64,000 nt of DNA from Hygrophila difformis (Eukaryota; Streptophyta; Magnoliopsida; Lamiales; Acanthaceae). The notes beneath the pieces are model-generated. The model worked only from the letters and a program-made list of their open reading frames with translations. It did no database searches and had not been told where the DNA came from. The position numbers were made by a program, and so were the translations under genes. This document shows positions 10,690-22,287 of the stretch, piece after piece; the stretch's first letter is position 1; each line of letters starts with the position of its first letter. Location of the stretch: NCBI GenBank assembly GCA_030278955.1, contig JAOANR010000002.1, positions 11,273,982 to 11,337,981 on the forward strand. Reading direction: 5' to 3'.

Positions 10690-11900
10690 ACCTTATGGGA
10701 TTGAGTTTTGGTTTGTGATCCAAACCACGATCAATCCATAAGGATATCCCGGGAGATCTATACTTATTTAATTGGTATTCGGTATCATTACCGAATGTTA
10801 CTCAATGGTTTGTTATGTTTGAGTACAGGATACCGTCACGCAGAGTTGGAAACCGAGAGGCGGGAAAGGCCTCATAGAAATTTGGGACCATTAATTTGTG
10901 ATGATGGGCAGTATAATGCCGATGAAAGAATGACCTCACTAAAGAGAAGGGCCTTCATGTAGATGAACTTTGGGAGTTGATGGAGGACTTCGCCAATGAG
11001 GACGAACCAGTTTCACCACCACTGCCACTAAGGCCTATGCCTTTCGATTCCATTCAGCTTATGCCCGAGATGTTCTCAGTTATGCAGAACGTGAATCAGG
11101 AACAGAGAGTCGATCCAATTCACCCCAATTGCCATCTTGTGGGTTCAGCGTTACGTTGGTGGCGAACTTGTGAGAACGAGTTTGCGAAGAGATCAAGATT
11201 CACTTGAGAGAAGAGCTGTTATGCCTTGCGATCTATTCTAAATCCCTCAGATGATGGATGTCAAGAGGACGAAGTTCCTCACTTTGGAGTAAGTGGGGAC
11301 ATGGCAGTTCAGAATATTACCAGTGCTAAGTGGAGCATGCTGTGTTATTGCAAGTTATTATAAAGATAGTGCCACATATTGTTAAATTTTTAGGTACTAT
11401 ACTTGTTGACAACGTGCTAAACTCGGGCACCGTGTTCACTTATATCCTCGGATATTATATCCGAACACCGGATGGGACCTTTGATGGCTTATCACCTTCC
11501 TGTGTCATTACCATCTGGTGATATAATACGAAGTGAACGGATAGGACCCAATGCACCTATAACTATAAAGGATTCGGGAGTTCAGCACTGATCTCGTGGT
11601 GCTAGACTTCGCGGATTCCGATCTCATACTGGGAATGGATTGTTGTCCAAGTACCAGGTGAGGTTGGATTTCAAAGTACCAAGAATATATTTCGTCAATC
11701 AAGAAGGTGAGGAAGTGATCTATTACCCTAATGTTCGAGTTGTATCCTCTGTGTCTTGTGCGGTATTAAACAGAAAGGGGTACTCGACGCATATTTGCTA
11801 TGTGCACGAGATCACACCACTTACATCAGGACCAACAGTGTCACCAATTCCTATCATCTCGGGATCTTCCGATGTAATTCCGATGAGATACCCGGGAGAT
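10690..11900 (+). pseudogene. gag and protease remnants of element E
   Basis: A very decayed gag: fragments are visible at 10708-10962 and 10977-11207. The second carries the retrotransposon-gag signature region (HLVGSALRWWRTCENEFAK). Around 11330-11900 is a protease-like stretch, with LVDNVLNSGTVFTYIL where an active-site DSGST-type motif would be expected, and a following LSKYQVRLDF block typical of the aspartic protease C-terminus. The usual D-[ST]-G triad is not intact. Frames change several times and much of gag between the matrix-like part and protease is missing, including any zinc knuckle. Confidence 0.75.
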
Positions 11901-11904
11901 AGAT

Positions 11905-13150
11905 TTTGCCTTAGACTTGGTGCCAGGTGCAACGCTGTTCGCCAAGGCTCCTGCAGAAGCGAGGAAGTTGAAGGAGCAGCTTAAGGAGTTACTTGATAAA
12001 GGATACGTTCAAACCAAGCTGTTCGCCTTGGGGAGCACCGGTAATCTATGTGGGAAGAAGGATGGGAGTTGCGGATGTGCATCGATTACCGCAGACTCGA
12101 TCAGGTAAGGTCAAGAACCGGCATCCATTATTAAGGATTGACGACTTGTTTGATCAGTTGAAGGGTGCTTCTACGTTTCTAAGGCTGATTGAAGATTCGG
12201 ATATCGTCAGATTCGAATAGCGAAAAGACACCGCGAGAGAACATCCTTCCGAACACGTTATGGTTATTTGGAGGTTACGGTGATACCGTACGAATTGACC
12301 AATGCACAAGCGATCTTCATGAAATTGATGCATCGTGTGTTCATACCATGGTTGGACGTGTGCGTGGTCATTTTCATCGATGATATCTTGGTTTACTCTC
12401 CTGATATAAAGACACATAAGGAGCATCTCAGAACCGTTTTGCAGGTGCTCAGGGAGCATAATTTGTATGCCAAGTTCTCGAAATGTGAGTTTTGGTTGGA
12501 TAAGATTGCTTTCCTTGGACATATAATTTCTGGAGAAGAAATCTATGTGGATCCAACTAAGGTAGAGGCGGTGTTGGAGTGGAATCCACCCACTAATGTT
12601 AGTGAGGTACGGAGTTTTCTTGGATTGGTGGGCTACTACAGGAGGTTCATTGAGGGGTTCACCAGCATTGCTAGGCCCCTGACTCAATTGTTGAGGAAAG
12701 ATGTACCTTTTTAGTGGAGCGAGAATTGTCAAGAGGCTTTTGATTTATTGAAGGAGAAGGTGACAGAAGCTCCAGTGTTGGTGTTACCCAACGAGTCTGG
12801 GGAGTATGAAGTATACACTGATGCATCTCATCGAGGGCTCGGGTGTGTACTTATGCAGAATGGCAGAGTGATTGCATTTGCATCTAGGCAATTGAAGCCT
12901 CATGAACTAAATTACCCGACTCACGACCTAGAGATGGCAGCGGTTGTGCATGCATTGAAGATTTGGAGGCATTATATTTTTAGAGCTAAGTGTCAAATCT
13001 ATTTGGATCACAAGAATGTTAAGTGTCTCTAAACTACAGATAAGATGAGTGGGAGACAACAAAGGTGGTTGGAATTCTTGCAAGATTATGACACTAGCAT
13101 CCAGTACATTGAAGGGAAAGCCCATCGAGTGGCTTATGCATTGAGTATGA
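11905..13150 (+). pseudogene. Reverse transcriptase and RNase H of element E (broken)
   Basis: RT begins near 11905 (PGATLFAKAPAEARKLKEQLKELLDKGYVQ), then shifts frame around 12030 and again before 12268. The palm motif FIDDILVYS is intact near 12375, followed by [17 protein letters not shown] and [13 protein letters not shown] thumb/connection blocks. A TAG at 12712 replaces a codon before RNase H. RNase H (12748-13032) keeps [10 protein letters not shown] and the [20 protein letters not shown] block, then ends at a TAA where a Ty3 element continues. Not translatable as one polyprotein. Confidence 0.93.
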
Positions 13151-14717
13151 AGGGACATGCATTGAATGTTTATATCTTCCTTGAAGACTGAGACAAGAGT
13201 TATATAGGAAGGCATTGTTACGATACCTTGTGGTGTGAATGTGAGGTTGAACGCTATAACAGCGATGCCTTCACTACTTGAGGAGCTCAGATTGAGCCAA
13301 GCTGTGAGTCAAGAGATGATGCACTTGAGAGCTAAGATTCGACAAGGCGAAGCAGACGGATTCACTATTCATAGCAGAGGAACGATCAAGCTTGAGGGTC
13401 GATGGTGTGTGCCTTTCAAGGATCAGGCGCTGAAAAGGAAGGTTATGAAGGAAGCACACTGCACACCTTACTCTGTACATCCGGGATCTCTGAAGATGTA
13501 CGAGGACTTGAGGCTGGGTTATTGGTGGAAAGGTATGAAGGATGAGGTTGGTGAGTTAAGTCCAAGTGCCCTACTTGTCAAAAGGTCAAGGCAGAACACA
13601 TGCGACCTTCGGGGTTATTGCAACCTTTGGAGGTTCCCATGTGGAAGTGAGAATCTATTGCTATGGCTTTTTGTCACTGGATTTCCTAAGACAAGGAACA
13701 GGTTAGACACCATTTGGGTGATTGTAGACAGTCTAACCAAGAACACGGTGTGGTACCTATGAGGTTAAAATTGGAGTATGCAGCATTTGACAGGTGCTTG
13801 CATCCAACATGTGGTTAGGCGGCTTGGGGTGCCAAGAAAAATCATTTCAGACAGGGATTCCAGATTCTTGTCTAGATTTTCGGAAGGAATTGCAAGCAGC
13901 TTTTGGCACTCGGATTTTAATGAGCACGGCGTGGCACCCTCAGACTGATGGGCAGACATAAAGGACCATCAGAACATTGGAAGATATGTTGAGGGCTTGT
14001 GCTATGGACTTTCAGCGGACGTGGGAGGAACATTTACCGTTGGTGGAATTCTCCTACAACAATAGTCATCACGAGAGTATACGTCTGGCTCCGTTCGAGG
14101 CCTTATACGGGAGGAAGTGCAGGACACCCTTGTGTTGGAGTGATCCTTCAGAGCGAGTGGTGATGGGTCCCGAGATCATTGAACAAAGTACTGAAATTGT
14201 GCGAGTGATCAGAGACAGAATGAAGGAAGCTCATGATCGTCATAAGAGTTATGCAGACTTATCAAGAAGGGATATTGAGTTTGCTGTTGGCGATTGGGTA
14301 CTTCTGAGAATCTCCCTGATGAGAGGTGTGAGACGATTCAGAAAGAAGGGAAAGTTGAGTCCCCGGTTTATAGGCCCCTACGAAATCATCAAGAAGATTG
14401 GGAAGGTGGCTTATCGTTTGGACTTGCGAACTGAGGTGGGGAACATGCATAACGTCTTTCATATGTCACAATTGAGGAAATGCGTCTCCGAGCCCGACAA
14501 GATCATCCAACCGGATGAGGTGGAGTTGGATGAGAGTTTGGAATATGAGGAATATCCTGTGGCGATTCTAGATACAAAAGAGAAAGTACTTCGCAACAAG
14601 GTGATCAAGATGGTGAAAGTACTCTGGTCTAGACACGGAGTTGAATATTCCACTTGGGAGACCGAGGACAGTATGTTGGAGCGATATCCTAAATTGGGTT
14701 TGACTCCAAATCAGTGA
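13151..14717 (+). pseudogene. Integrase of element E with GPY/F and chromodomain-like tail
   Basis: 13235-13762 holds the zinc-binding N-terminal part (PYSVHPGSLKMYEDLRLGYWWKGM), with the downstream cysteines frame-shifted, and the start of the catalytic core. 13765-13960 is in shifted frames (a 'DRDSRF' equivalent can be read). 13977-14717 is open for 246 codons: end of the core ([25 protein letters not shown]), the GPY/F-type module (KGKLSPRFIGPYEIIKKIG), and a C-terminal tail ending YSTWETEDSMLERYPKL, which resembles the chromodomain region of Tekay/Del chromoviruses. Such tails guide insertion into heterochromatin, which fits the dense nesting here. Confidence 0.93.
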
Positions 14718-14763
14718 GGTAACCTACTTAATCCATATTCTTGCATTCGATGACGAATGATCC

Positions 14764-14777
14764 TAAGGGGGAGGGAT
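14764..14777 (+). other. Polypurine tract of element E
   Basis: AAGGGGGAGGGAT directly before the TGTAACACCCC start of the 3' LTR; the plus-strand primer site for reverse transcription. Confidence 0.9.
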
Positions 14778-15956
14778 TGTAACACCCCGATTTAATTAAC
14801 ACATGATTAATTTAATTAATTATGGTTAATTAACAAAAGATTTATTATATGTATATTTTGTAGGTATAATTTTAATGAAGTGGAAGAATAAGTGGGTTCA
14901 AACCCACAAGAGAATAAGAATCAAGTGCTCAAGTGAGTGCATTATGGTGTAGATGGCTCAAGACAACTGGACTAACCCATTTTTTGGACCCGACCTGTTT
15001 GCACCAAACCGACCCGGGCTGACCCAAGACCCATTAAAACACCTAAATCAGCCCCCATGACTTCATTTAGAGCTCAACACTTAAAATCTAGGGCTTATTC
15101 CCGTTTTTGATGCCCAAGGTGGAGAAAAGTGGTCTTGTGAAGAGATTTTTGTGTTTTCTAACTCAAATCAAGTGGGGGATTGGTATCTACATCTTTGGTA
15201 AGTGTTTTCCTAGCCTTTGCACTTGATTTTGAGGTTGTTTCAGTGAGTTTTTGGAGTGGTGTAAAGTGGTGATGGAATTTGGGCATTTGGGATGAACTTT
15301 TGTAGATTGGCTTGGAATTTGGTGTTGAATCTTCGATTGGAGTTCGGATTAGTGTTGAGGAGCTTGAGGTCAGTTTTTGAGACTCATCTTGATTGATTAT
15401 TTTGGGGGATTTCAGCCTACCCCTTGTGCATGTTGGTGTTGAGCACTTTGTTTGAATTGTTGTTGATTTTGGGAGCTCAATCTTGCCTTGTAGTGTTCTT
15501 GAGTGGTTTGGAAGCTTGCATTGGGAGTTGGAGAAGCTTGGGAACTGGAATTGAAGTTTTTGGACTTCATAAACACAAGGCAAGAGTAGGATTTAGCTTA
15601 TTGTGGGGGAAGATTGTAAGAAAATGGTGAATTTCGCGATATGCTGCCTCTGCTGAAGCTTCAGAGGCGCCGCATAGCCTATGCGGAGCCTAAAAGTGGT
15701 CCGAAGCGCCGCTGAGGCGCCCCAGCCCTTGAAGTCTTCAGTTTAGGCGCCGCAATGCCTTTGCGGCGCCCAAAAGGGGCTTGGAGCGCCACCATTGGCG
15801 CCTCCTGTGCACCCAAAAACTCACAAACTTGAATCGGCTCTAACTTACTCGTTTCTAATCCGATTTTCCCAAACCACATATGAATCTGACCCTACCCAAA
15901 ACAAGGATTCCAAATATGCAATCAGAATTCAGTGATAATGACTCCTTCAAAAATTT
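14778..15956 (+). repeat. Element E 3' LTR, first part
   Basis: Matches 7833-9006 with scattered substitutions, then breaks at the AATTT target where element F enters. Continues at 39880. Confidence 0.95.
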
Positions 15957-16651
15957 TGTAGCATCCCGGATTTGATAACCCAGGCCGGGATGTCACCGCC
16001 ACATCTCCCTAGCAAGACACGGCTTCCCGAGCTCACTAAGGAAATGCGAGGCTTATGGGTACGTAAAAGATTTAAAAACATTTCAACATTGAGTTCGGAA
16101 TTTAATATTACTTAATTCAAAATACGGAAGTAATAATCATCATGCGCGAAATAGAGTAAATGCAGCTGAAAAGTAATCACGGCCAACACGGCCAAAACCT
16201 CGAGTTTAACAGACCCGGTAAAACAGTAGTACGATGCAGAAATTAAAAATGTTCATAAATGTTTCCCCCCAAGTGCATGTGCATGCGTTACTCGACATAC
16301 TCTGTAAAAGAAAAATGACAACGGTTTATCAGTATAAAAATATACCGAGTAAGTTAATCCCTAACTAAACAATTTAAGGGGTTACATGCGTTTTAACTAA
16401 AGATTACACTTTTCATGCATTAATTTAAAAATCTATATTTTATTCGCAGCGGAAGAACTTGATTAATTCATTCAAGACGAAAATGCATAATTAAAGGACT
16501 AAAATTTAAAGCGTAATTTAAAAGCATAATTTAAGAACGTAATTTAGAAGCATAATTTAAAAACATGGTAAATAAGATTTAAGCATAATGAAAAACTCAC
16601 ACAAGTCTTTTATATTTTATCCCGCAAACTAAGAAGAGGACACCATACCGG

Positions 16652-16839
16652 GAGATCACTAACGAGGCAATCTCAAAACGTAGGACCACTAACGAGGCAG
16701 TCCAAATAAATGGGAGACCACTAACGAGGCAATCTCAAAGATAGTAGGCCCACTAACGAGGCGATCCAAATAACAGAGCGCGCGAGATCACTAACGAGGC
16801 AATCTCATATTGTAAGGAGACCACTAACGAGGCAGTCTC
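16652..16839 (-). repeat. Covarying hairpin array in F 3' LTR (six units)
   Basis: Six units of about 21-23 bases share the constant loop which, on the sense (minus) strand, reads TGCCTCGTTAGTG. Flanking five-base arms pair with each other and change together (GAGAT/ATCTC, GAGAC/GTCTC, GGAC/GTCC). Spacers are 9-17 bases and differ from one another. Confidence 0.88.
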
Positions 16840-16987
16840 AAAGATAATGATAGCATGAAGATCGGCTCAGCCTAGTGAACGGGATTTTCCGAAAGTTCGT
16901 ATTTTAATGTTATCAAAATACTCGATAGGGGACGGATTTTTGGAAAGAAAATCGCCATTGAAGGAAAGTTTACACCTCTTGCACCTC

Positions 16988-17128
16988 TGGCGCGCTGGTG
17001 ACGCGCACGTATAGCTTTGCCCGCGCGGAGCACGCGCGACCAGTCCTGGGGACGTCTCATCCTTCCGCGCGGTGGCCGCGCGGCGGCGCGCGGCGAGCGC
17101 GGGCCGGCCGGACCGGCCGGTTCGGCGG
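16988..17128. repeat. GC-rich palindrome cluster in F 3' LTR
   Basis: Dense GCGCG palindromes (CCGCGCGGTGGCCGCGCGG, GGCGCGCTGGTGACGCGC, CCGGCCGGACCGGCCGG). The same cluster is at 39414-39545 in the F 5' LTR and at 46290-46440 and 62236-62380 in element D. Small ORFs through it (for example 16998-17286) are compositional artefacts. Confidence 0.85.
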
Positions 17129-17465
17129 TCCGCGTGGTTCGTCGGGCCTTTTCTTCTTTTCTCTTTCGGTTTTCTATCCCCTACGTGTTGGCTCGACTCC
17201 TCGGGTCGTTTTCGGTTGGAAATCTTTACCTTAAATTTGTTACGAGTTCGGGCTTATTGCTCGTAACATTTCCGTGCCCTAATTAGTCTAGTTAAATTAG
17301 TTCTAATTCCTCCTATCGTCTTTGTGATTGATCTTGTGATTTAATTTGTGATTTAATTTGTGACTGAACTTAGAAGTTAGTTCCAAGCTGTCTACGTACC
17401 CTGTGAAGGGATCAAGTCATGACGTAGTTCAAAACAATTTGAATTTGTTTTTCTCGGGTGTTACA

Positions 17466-17482
17466 TCCTCCCCCCCCCTTAA
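17466..17482 (-). other. Polypurine tract of element F
   Basis: On the minus strand an A/G run with a long G-tract and GAGGA lies directly before the LTR start, as in D (61844-61857). Confidence 0.85.
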
Positions 17483-17490
17483 GAATACAG

Positions 17491-18795
17491 TTATGTCCCC
17501 ATAACTGTGGCCGGTTCATCTTGGAAGAGGGTAGGGTAACGTTGTTTCATGTCGGCCTCCAACTCTCACGTTGCCGTCTCCGTCTCGTGGTTGGACCAAA
17601 GGACCTTGACCATTCTCACGGTCTTATTCCTCGTTACTCTCTCCTTCGTGTCAAGTATTCGCACCGGAACTTCCTCGTAACTCAAGTCATCCTCAAATTC
17701 AATTTCTTCCGGTTGGAGCACATGGGTCGGATCGTGCACATACTTCTTCAATTGGGAGACGTGGAATACATCGTGAACACGAGCAAATTGTGGTGGCAAC
17801 GCTAGCCGATATGCGAGATTTCCCACTTTTTCCAGGATTTCATATGGTCCTATGTACCGTGGACTCAGTTTTCCTCGTTTGCCGAAGCGCATCACACCCT
17901 TCATTAGTGATACCTTCAGCATGACTTTATCGCCGACTTGAAATTCCAAGTCTTTCCATCTCACGTCCGCGTAACTCTTTTGTCGGTCCTGTGCGGCTTT
18001 CATCTTCCCTTGGATGACATTGATTTGTTGAGCCATGTCCTCAACGAGTTGTGGTCCCACTATTACCGTCTTATCGTTCTCTTCCCAGCTTAATGGACTT
18101 TGGCACCTACGTCCATACAGTGCCTCGAAGGGTGCCATGCCGATGCTAGCATGGTAACTGTTGTTGTAGGAAAACTCTATCAAAGGTAGATGATTCTCCC
18201 AACTTCCCTTAAATTCTAGCACAAGGCCCGCAGCATGTCCTCCAGCGTTTGGATCGTTCGCTCCGTCTGCCCATCCGTTATGGGATGGAACGCGGTACTC
18301 ATCTTTATTTGTGTACCGAGCGCTTCTTGCAGTTTGGTCCAGAACTGAGAGACAAATCTACTGTCTCTATCTGAGATGATGTCATGTGGTACCCCATGCC
18401 GGCGTACCACATTGTCGACATACGCCCTTGCCAGTTGGTCCATTGACCAAGTATCCTTCATTGGGATAAATATGGCGGCTTTGGTCAATTTATCCACGAT
18501 CACCCAGATCTTATTCATTCCCTTCGGTGAGCGTGGTAACCCCGAAACAAAATCCATTGAGATACTATCCCATTTCCAGCTTGGGATCTCCAATGGTTGC
18601 ATCAGTCCTAGGGGTTTTTTTCGTACTGCCTTGACCTTCTGGCAGGTAAGGCATCTTGCCACAAACTCGGCTACCTCTCACTTCATGTTCGGCCACCAAT
18701 AGTTCTTCTTCAAGTCCTTGTACAGCTTGTCCCCTCCGGGGCGAACCGAGTAGGGCTTGGTAGGGAAGGTCCTTGTTCGTCCTCTAGGTGCCATC
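17491..18795 (-). pseudogene. gag start fused to integrase, element F (deletion product)
   Basis: The minus-strand ATG at 18795 opens with MAPRGRTRT, which looks like a Tekay-type gag N-terminus. Within about 15 codons it continues in frame into the integrase zinc-binding region (YSVRPGGDKLYKDLKKNYWW). Thus gag, protease, RT and RNase H were removed by one in-frame deletion. The downstream integrase core is well kept ([44 protein letters not shown]), followed by the GPY/F module (SPRYIGPYEILEKVG) and tail. It is interrupted by TGA near 18680, a frameshift near 18220 and a TGA at 17566. The terminal stop is at 17491-17493. It cannot make a working integrase. Confidence 0.9.
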
Positions 18796-19225
18796 CTGTT
18801 ATCACCATGCGAGCACAAATAGGTTTAGAGTTCTGGGGATTTGATGGAGTGTTGGGAGAAAGTGTTTTGCTAAATTGAGCGATGCCTATTAATAGTTGGT
18901 TAAGATTTGTATTTATTCGTTCTGTCGTTTATGTTAAGGGTGTAAAGGTTGAAACGTTGAGACCCTGGGTTTTAGGATTTAGGGTTCGAGGTACCTTGCC
19001 GATTTGTTATGCATAGATGGATATGTTGCTTGTTTATTGTTGTCTTGTTCCCTTGGTTTGTTGAGTTTCAATGAAATAAAACGTAAAGACTGCGTATAGA
19101 ATAGATGCTTGTGAACTTATTGCTTAATAGGGAACTTTATTCGGTACTAGCGATAGGAATCAAAATGCTGAGAATAGTTCGGGAAAATAGAAAGGAGAAC
19201 AATAGGAATAATGTATCAAAAATCT
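18796..19225. other. Element F spacer between ORF remnant and gag start
   Basis: Non-coding, AT-rich. The corresponding stretches in C and D lead into the antisense PTPd-type gene; none is present here, so F either never had it or lost it. Nothing else seen. Confidence 0.6.
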
Positions 19226-19468
19226 CTAAGCCTGGGGAGGATAGGTGGTCGGGTCCTCCATGGGGTCATCCTCATCACTCGAATTCTCAATGGTGCCCGT
19301 GCCAAGGGGCCCATGGAACACTGGGCTTGCTGGCCAATTGGGCCCAGCAGAAGGAGCATGATCAACGACAGCAACTGGAGTTTGGGCGGCTGCAGGGACA
19401 GCGACAGGATCAACAACGGGGCTAGCTACAAGAGGAGCTCCCGGGTCGAGAGGGGCATGTGGGAGCAA
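19226..19468 (-). pseudogene. C-terminal remnant of the coiled-coil ORF, element F
   Basis: Minus-strand frame ending SPVFHGPLGTGTIENSSDEDDPMEDP plus a few residues. It matches the proline-rich and acidic end of the element C protein (SPVFYGPLGTG...SDEDDPMEDP) and, more weakly, D. The N-terminal coiled coil is missing; only a few residues such as LLHLKDDLLPHAP precede it. F also keeps a gag start downstream, which shows that this ORF lay upstream of gag in the autonomous ancestor rather than being a gag fragment. Confidence 0.8.
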
Positions 19469-19750
19469 GTCATCCTTCAGATGAAGCAGTTGATGTCCCC
19501 CCTTTCCCCATTAAAAGTTTTAATTTACCCATGTATTTAAAATAAATCTACTACATGGGTAGGAATAAAAGTTGGGCCTCTATAGTGGACAAAAATTTTA
19601 ATATTTCTTTGGCTAAGATATTGGGCTACGTAAAAAAAAAAGCTTTTGGGCTAAAATAATACTAGTAGCCAAAAATAATAAATTTAAAAATAATACTTGG
19701 GTTTAAAATAATGGTTTAAAATAATAGTAGTAGCTTTAAAAATTTTCCGG

Positions 19751-19762
19751 GCTCTGATACCA
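19751..19762 (-). other. Primer-binding site, initiator Met tRNA (element F)
   Basis: GCTCTGATACCA on the plus strand, the reverse complement of the Met PBS, three bases from the LTR terminus at 19766. Confidence 0.95.
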
Positions 19763-20459
19763 ACTTGTAACACCCCGGATTTGATAACCCAGGCCGGGAT
19801 GTCACCGCCACATCTCCCTAGCAAGACACGGCTTCCCGAGCTCACTAAGGAAATGCAAGGCTTATGGGTACGTAAAAGATTTAAAACATTTCAACATTGA
19901 GTCCGGAATTTAATAATACTTAATTCAAAATACGGAAGTAATAATCATCATGCGCGAAATAGAGTAAATGCAGCTGAAAAGTAATCACGGCCAACACGGC
20001 CAAAACCTCGGGTTTAACAGACCCGGTAAAACAGTAGTACGATGCAGAAATTAAAAATGTTCATAAATGTTTCCCCCCAAGTGCATGTGCATGCGTCACT
20101 CGACAAACTCTGTAAAAGAAAAATGACAACGGTTTATCAGTATAAAAATATACCGAGTAAGTTAATCCCTAACTAAACAATTTAAGGGGTTACATGCGTT
20201 TTAACTAAAGATTACACTTTTCATGCATTAATTTAAAAATCTATATTTTATTCGCAGCGGAAGAACTTGATTAATTCATTCAAGACGAAAATGCATAATT
20301 AAAGGACTAAAATTTAAAGCGTAATTTAAAAGCATAATTTAATAACGTAATTTAGAAGCATAATTTAAAAACATGGTAAATAAGATTTAAGCATAATGAA
20401 ACACTCACACAAGTCTTTTATATTTTATCCCGCAAACGAAGAAGAGGACACCATACCGG

Positions 20460-20646
20460 GAGATCACTAACGAGGCAATCTCAAAATGTAGGACCACTAA
20501 CGAGGCAGTCCAAATAAATGGGAGACCACTAACGAGGCAGTCTCAAAGATAGTAGGACCACTAACGAGGCGATCCAAATAACACAGCGCGCGAGATCAGT
20601 AAGAGGCAATCTCAGATAGTAAGGAGACCACTAACGAGGCAGTCTC
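20460..20646 (-). repeat. Covarying hairpin array in F 5' LTR
   Basis: Same six-unit array as at 16652-16839. Here the third unit has matched arms (GAGAC/GTCTC), where the 3' LTR copy has a mismatch; the fifth unit has lost loop bases. Confidence 0.88.
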
Positions 20647-20660
20647 AAAGATAATGATAG

Positions 20661-20665
20661 CATGA
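20661..20665. repeat. TSD (CATGA), left copy, element G
   Basis: Repeated at 38042-38046. The uninterrupted sequence 'gatagCATGAagatcgg' is preserved in the other F LTR at 16850-16866, which proves the empty site. Confidence 0.97.
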
Positions 20666-20953
20666 TGATAATGGCCAGAAATGTCCATTATTTTCAATCC
20701 ATTTCCGTGTCTGAAACGGGCATTTGATCGCATTCCGGTCTTATATTAAATAAGAAAGCAGTAGAATTAAACTGATTTATGCATATTTGTAAAAATATTG
20801 AGCTGGTATGAAAAATACATAAATATGTAATTCTATTATACATTTATGTTAGAAAAATCCAAAAACATGAGAAAAAGAAAAGAAAAGAAAAAGGAAACAA
20901 AAAGATGGGAAAAGAAATGAAAACCCACAAAAATTTAATATTTTTCAGGAAAT

Positions 20954-21221
20954 TACGACGCTACACTCAACTACGACTCTAAGCATGTTCAGCGTCGTAG
21001 TTGAGTATAGCGACGTAGGCAGAAAATGAGGCAAGATTCTGAAAGAGAAGAGCTACGACGTCAAGCATAGCGTCGTAGACTAAGTGTAGCGACGTAGATG
21101 GAGTATAGCGTCGTAGGGTGTTCACTTAGAGACAAAGAAGTGTATTCGAAGTGGAAGACTACGACGTTACACCTATAGCGTCGTAGTAATGGATAGCGAC
21201 GAAGTCAAGTTCAGCGTCGTA
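20954..21221. repeat. TAGCGTCGTA palindrome cluster 1, G 5' LTR
   Basis: The ten-base motif TACGACGCTA and its reverse complement TAGCGTCGTA, with one-base variants, recur more than ten times in about 270 bp, ending 58 bp before the TATA box. The 3' LTR copy is at 33997-34264. Confidence 0.92.
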
Positions 21222-21278
21222 ACCTAGCCAGAATTCAAATTTCAAGGCCTGGGGCCCATGGGCGTAGGGTTTCCCACC

Positions 21279-21286
21279 TATATAAG
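21279..21286 (+). promoter_or_regulatory. TATA box of the element G LTR promoter
   Basis: TATATAAG after 'ggcccatgggcgtagggtt', a classic plant core promoter context. The expected start of R is about 30 bp downstream. The same box lies at 34322-34329 in the 3' LTR. Confidence 0.75.
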
Positions 21287-21946
21287 GACAAGCTGACTCC
21301 TAGGATCAAAAACTGGAGAATATAGAAAACTTGGAGACAACTTGGTGTTCTTGAGAGGTGTGTAGTTAGTTAGTTTAGTTAGGGTTTATTTTTTTTTTGT
21401 ATTATTTATCTTTCCTGCATTATTTCTAGTTTTTAGTTCCTGTTTAGTGTAGATCAGTGAGTGTTTAGTGTTTTAGACCTAGCTAGCCACTGTTTTCATT
21501 ATTTACAGCTTTGAAAACTTTTATTAAGGTTTGAAATACCCAAATGATGGGTATTATCAAGCTACTTTCTTATTTATGGAAAGATAATCACAAAAAGAGT
21601 CCCAAATCATGAAATAGACTTGGTCTATGGATTTCTTGCTTTATTTTCGGTTTCATGACCATTTGGCCATTTATTTTTCTGTTTACTTGAGGATTCAATG
21701 TTTTCTCTTTTCTTTTTGGATCCTCACGCATGATATGTTGGTTGAAAACCCTCACTTGGGTTGGTGGTTCATATTTGCATAGTTTCAAGCTTATTTTCTC
21801 TTTGTTTTTATGCATTCTAGCCTACTGTTCATCCTTGTTTTGCTACATGTATGCATTTTGAACCATGAATCTGAAAAATAGGGTTTGCAATCGCATAGAT
21901 TGTATTATCCGAAACAACACTTATGTCCTGAAGGGACTACAACGCT

Positions 21947-22287
21947 AACCGCCCTACGACGCTACCCAAAATAGCGACGTAGGTAAAGGTTATGCATCGT
22001 AGTTACTTCGGGCTTAAGAAAAACTTGTTCTACGACACTAGACCTACGACGCTATCCTAGGATAGCGTCGTAATCTTTGTCTAGAGTCGTAGAACCCCAA
22101 AATACTTATTTTCTTACAAAAATCCACCTATGATGCTACACCCACGACGATATCTTAGGATAGCGTCGTAATTTAACGTATAGCGTCGTACCCCCTATTT
22201 TATCAACACTTCTAAAAATTTACCATACGACACTATCCTCACGACGCTATCCTAGGATAGCGTCGTAACATCTGTCTAGCGTCGTAA
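21947..22287. repeat. TAGCGTCGTA palindrome cluster 2, G 5' LTR
   Basis: The same motif as cluster 1, now about 670-1,000 bp downstream of the TATA box and so probably in the transcribed leader. It includes a perfect 28-bp palindrome at 22045-22072 (half-site TACGACGCTATCCT) and a 26-bp one at 22241-22266. The 3' LTR copy is at 34984-35330. Confidence 0.92.

Larger units (their letters stand above)
15957..17465 (-). repeat. Element F 3' LTR with a 1.24-kb internal deletion
   Basis: Starts (plus strand) TGTAGCATCCCGG and ends CTCGGGTGTTACA. Compared with the 5' LTR (19766-20665 plus 38047-39874), it lacks everything between two TCGATA hexamers at 38110 and 39348, leaving a single TCGATA at 16922-16927. 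Hexamer-flanked loss points to illegitimate recombination. Confidence 0.93.
19766..20665 (-). repeat. Element F 5' LTR, first part
   Basis: Plus-strand start TGTAACACCCCGGATTTG; near identical to 15957-16855. Interrupted at CATGA by element G; continues at 38047. The hairpin array is at 20460-20646, with one decayed unit near 20593. Confidence 0.95.

Noticed and set aside
16652..16839. CRISPR-like array (constant short repeat with varying spacers)
   Set aside because: The constant part is a hairpin loop, spacers are only 9-17 bases and derived from LTR sequence, and the array lies in plant LTRs at four allelic positions.
16872..17286. Arginine/alanine-rich ORFs through GC islands (also 39302-39675, 46159-46539, 62108-62479)
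   Set aside because: They overlap in several frames and both strands, track GC content, and sit inside LTRs. No family signature or conserved frame.
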